Positions 20,731 to 21,717 of a stretch of DNA of 21,717 nt are shown piece by piece. Origin of the DNA: Elysia marginata (Eukaryota; Mollusca; Gastropoda; Plakobranchidae); NCBI GenBank assembly GCA_019649035.1, contig BMAT01012074.1, positions 85,748-107,464 of the forward strand, read 5' to 3'. The position numbers and the translations under genes were made by a program. Below the pieces are notes generated by a model. It made no database searches. It had not been told where the DNA came from and was given only the letters and a program-made list of their open reading frames with translations. The stretch's first letter is position 1, and each line of letters starts with the position of its first letter.

Positions 20731-20954
20731 ATGAGTCGTAAGTCGGAAATTCTCTTTCTTTTTTTTTTTTTTAGAAAACGCCATTTTGAATGTCTATCTT
20801 TTCTTCTTTTTCTCTATGAATTTTAACAACAAAAGTCCTGATACTTTTCCACAAAATTTTGATGGTTTCATCAAGTTCTTGACGTTTGAAAGCTTTCAAA
20901 AATATTTTCTTCAAAACAGCAACATCTTTGAAGGTGAAAATTGCTACATCCGAC
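20731..20954. repeat. Possible ancient dispersed repeat, copy 2
   Basis: Counterpart of 18686-18895 with an extra T14 tract (20759-20772). Both strands are open across part of it: a forward frame to 21127, and a reverse frame from 21049 to 20771 whose product is Lys-rich and amphipathic (contains KSDVAIFTFKD and KIHREKEEK). The homologous reverse strand of copy 1 also yields SDVA and EIHYREN, so the shared segment may derive from an old coding fragment of a mobile element or gene family. Unproven. Confidence 0.35.
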
Positions 20955-21670
20955 TTGCTCACCTTGGGTGCAAGGATACAAAAAATATAGTAATTTACCT
21001 CTGCTGCACGAGTTTTCAAAATTTGTGTTGGGTTATTTCGGATTTGCAAACTGCCAAGTCTTCAAAGTGTTCAGTTTCCAATTCGAGACTAGCTGCTAAC
21101 TTAGGTTACTTACTCTTGCTAAGATGAGTACATAGAAGAACTGTGAAGAAAGTTAAAATCGTGTGTTTGTGAATATTAATTAACGTTTTGGGGCATAAAA
21201 ACTTTTTAGCAAAGGCATAGGTGCAGTATGATGGGTTTAAGCAAAACTATTTTCTTTGTACCAGGAGGCTGTCACGACTCTAGTTTGTTTCCTTCCCTAA
21301 CACGACTGGTTTTTGTTTGTTTTCAATCGAATCGTGAGGTTCATAAGTGAAGTTGAATAGAAAAAAAAAACGATGGTGAGCTCCACAAATATGCGTCTTG
21401 TATTGTTATTTCTTTCGTGGCGTCTGTGATTATCTTTATGACTGTGTAATAACATAAAAACACAACTACGACAAATATCTGTTTATTCTCACAGAATTTT
21501 AAAATAATTTTACGTCTGTTTGCTAAACTTCACATTATTTCGTAGCGCAAAAACATTTTTTCATTACAAAACAACAAAAGAACAGTTGCAACAAAGTTTA
21601 TTTATAGACAGTTTAGCAAAAGTAAGAACAATAACGCCAAAATTTGAACAAAACGAAACAATTTAATCAT
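20955..21670. other. AT-rich stretch, no confirmed gene
   Basis: The tail of the overlapping sense and antisense open frames ends at 21127. A strong donor-like CCCAAG/GTGAGC occurs on the minus strand near 20964-20974, without a convincing exon. The rest is AT-rich and featureless. Confidence 0.45.
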
Positions 21671-21717
21671 AATGATGATGATAATGATGATGACGATGAT
21701 GATGATGATGATGATGA
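21671..21717. repeat. (ATG)n / (CAT)n microsatellite, runs off the window end
   Basis: GAT/ATG units with two interruptions continue to the last base, so the array extends beyond the window. Confidence 0.95.

Overview
The window looks like non-coding DNA of an AT-rich animal nuclear genome, roughly one third GC by eye. It lacks the dense open frames and ribosome-binding-site spacing of bacteria. It contains long trinucleotide microsatellites, at least one short inverted-repeat transposon, two assembly gaps (N runs), and an apparent exon behind a polypyrimidine tract and AG acceptor. Long CAT, ACT, ATT, GATA and TA arrays with pale AT-rich spacers are typical of molluscs, cephalopods included. 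That taxonomic guess is inference; no gene here fixes the organism.

Layout: 1-2016 is plain AT-rich sequence. 2017-2740 is a compound CAT, ATT, ACT and ATC microsatellite tract. 3836-4236 is a second compound tract (AAT, then AGA, then CGA). A gap and a C14 run lie at 4500-4516, and a G-quadruplex motif (minus strand) at 4618-4642. 6120-6277 is degenerate GATA. 7917-8060 is degenerate AAT. 8417-8510 holds two forkhead-type motifs, a CpG palindrome and a GC hairpin. 8580-9220 is a very long ATT/GTT/ATC tract, followed by a 34-bp tandem duplication at 9408-9475. A gap beside a TA repeat lies at 10857-10897, AAT repeats at 10978-11070, and a (CT)21 array at 14751-14792.

The most informative part is 16.6-21.0 kb. 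A 425-bp MITE-like element (16627-17051) has 46-bp terminal inverted repeats. About 370 bp further on is a candidate last coding exon (17421-17571) with a good 3' splice site, followed by a second coding-looking frame (17540-17797) shifted by one base and a possible polyadenylation signal near 18017. A diverged fragment related to the MITE interior lies at 18501-18612. Two more segments (18686-18895 and 20731-20954) look like old copies of one another.

No complete gene, tRNA, rRNA, CRISPR array or multi-gene system could be supported. Most long open frames are translations of microsatellites (poly-His, poly-Thr, poly-Ser, poly-Tyr, poly-Asn). I did not find an exciting new system; the best leads are the MITE, the candidate terminal exon and the self-similar segments.
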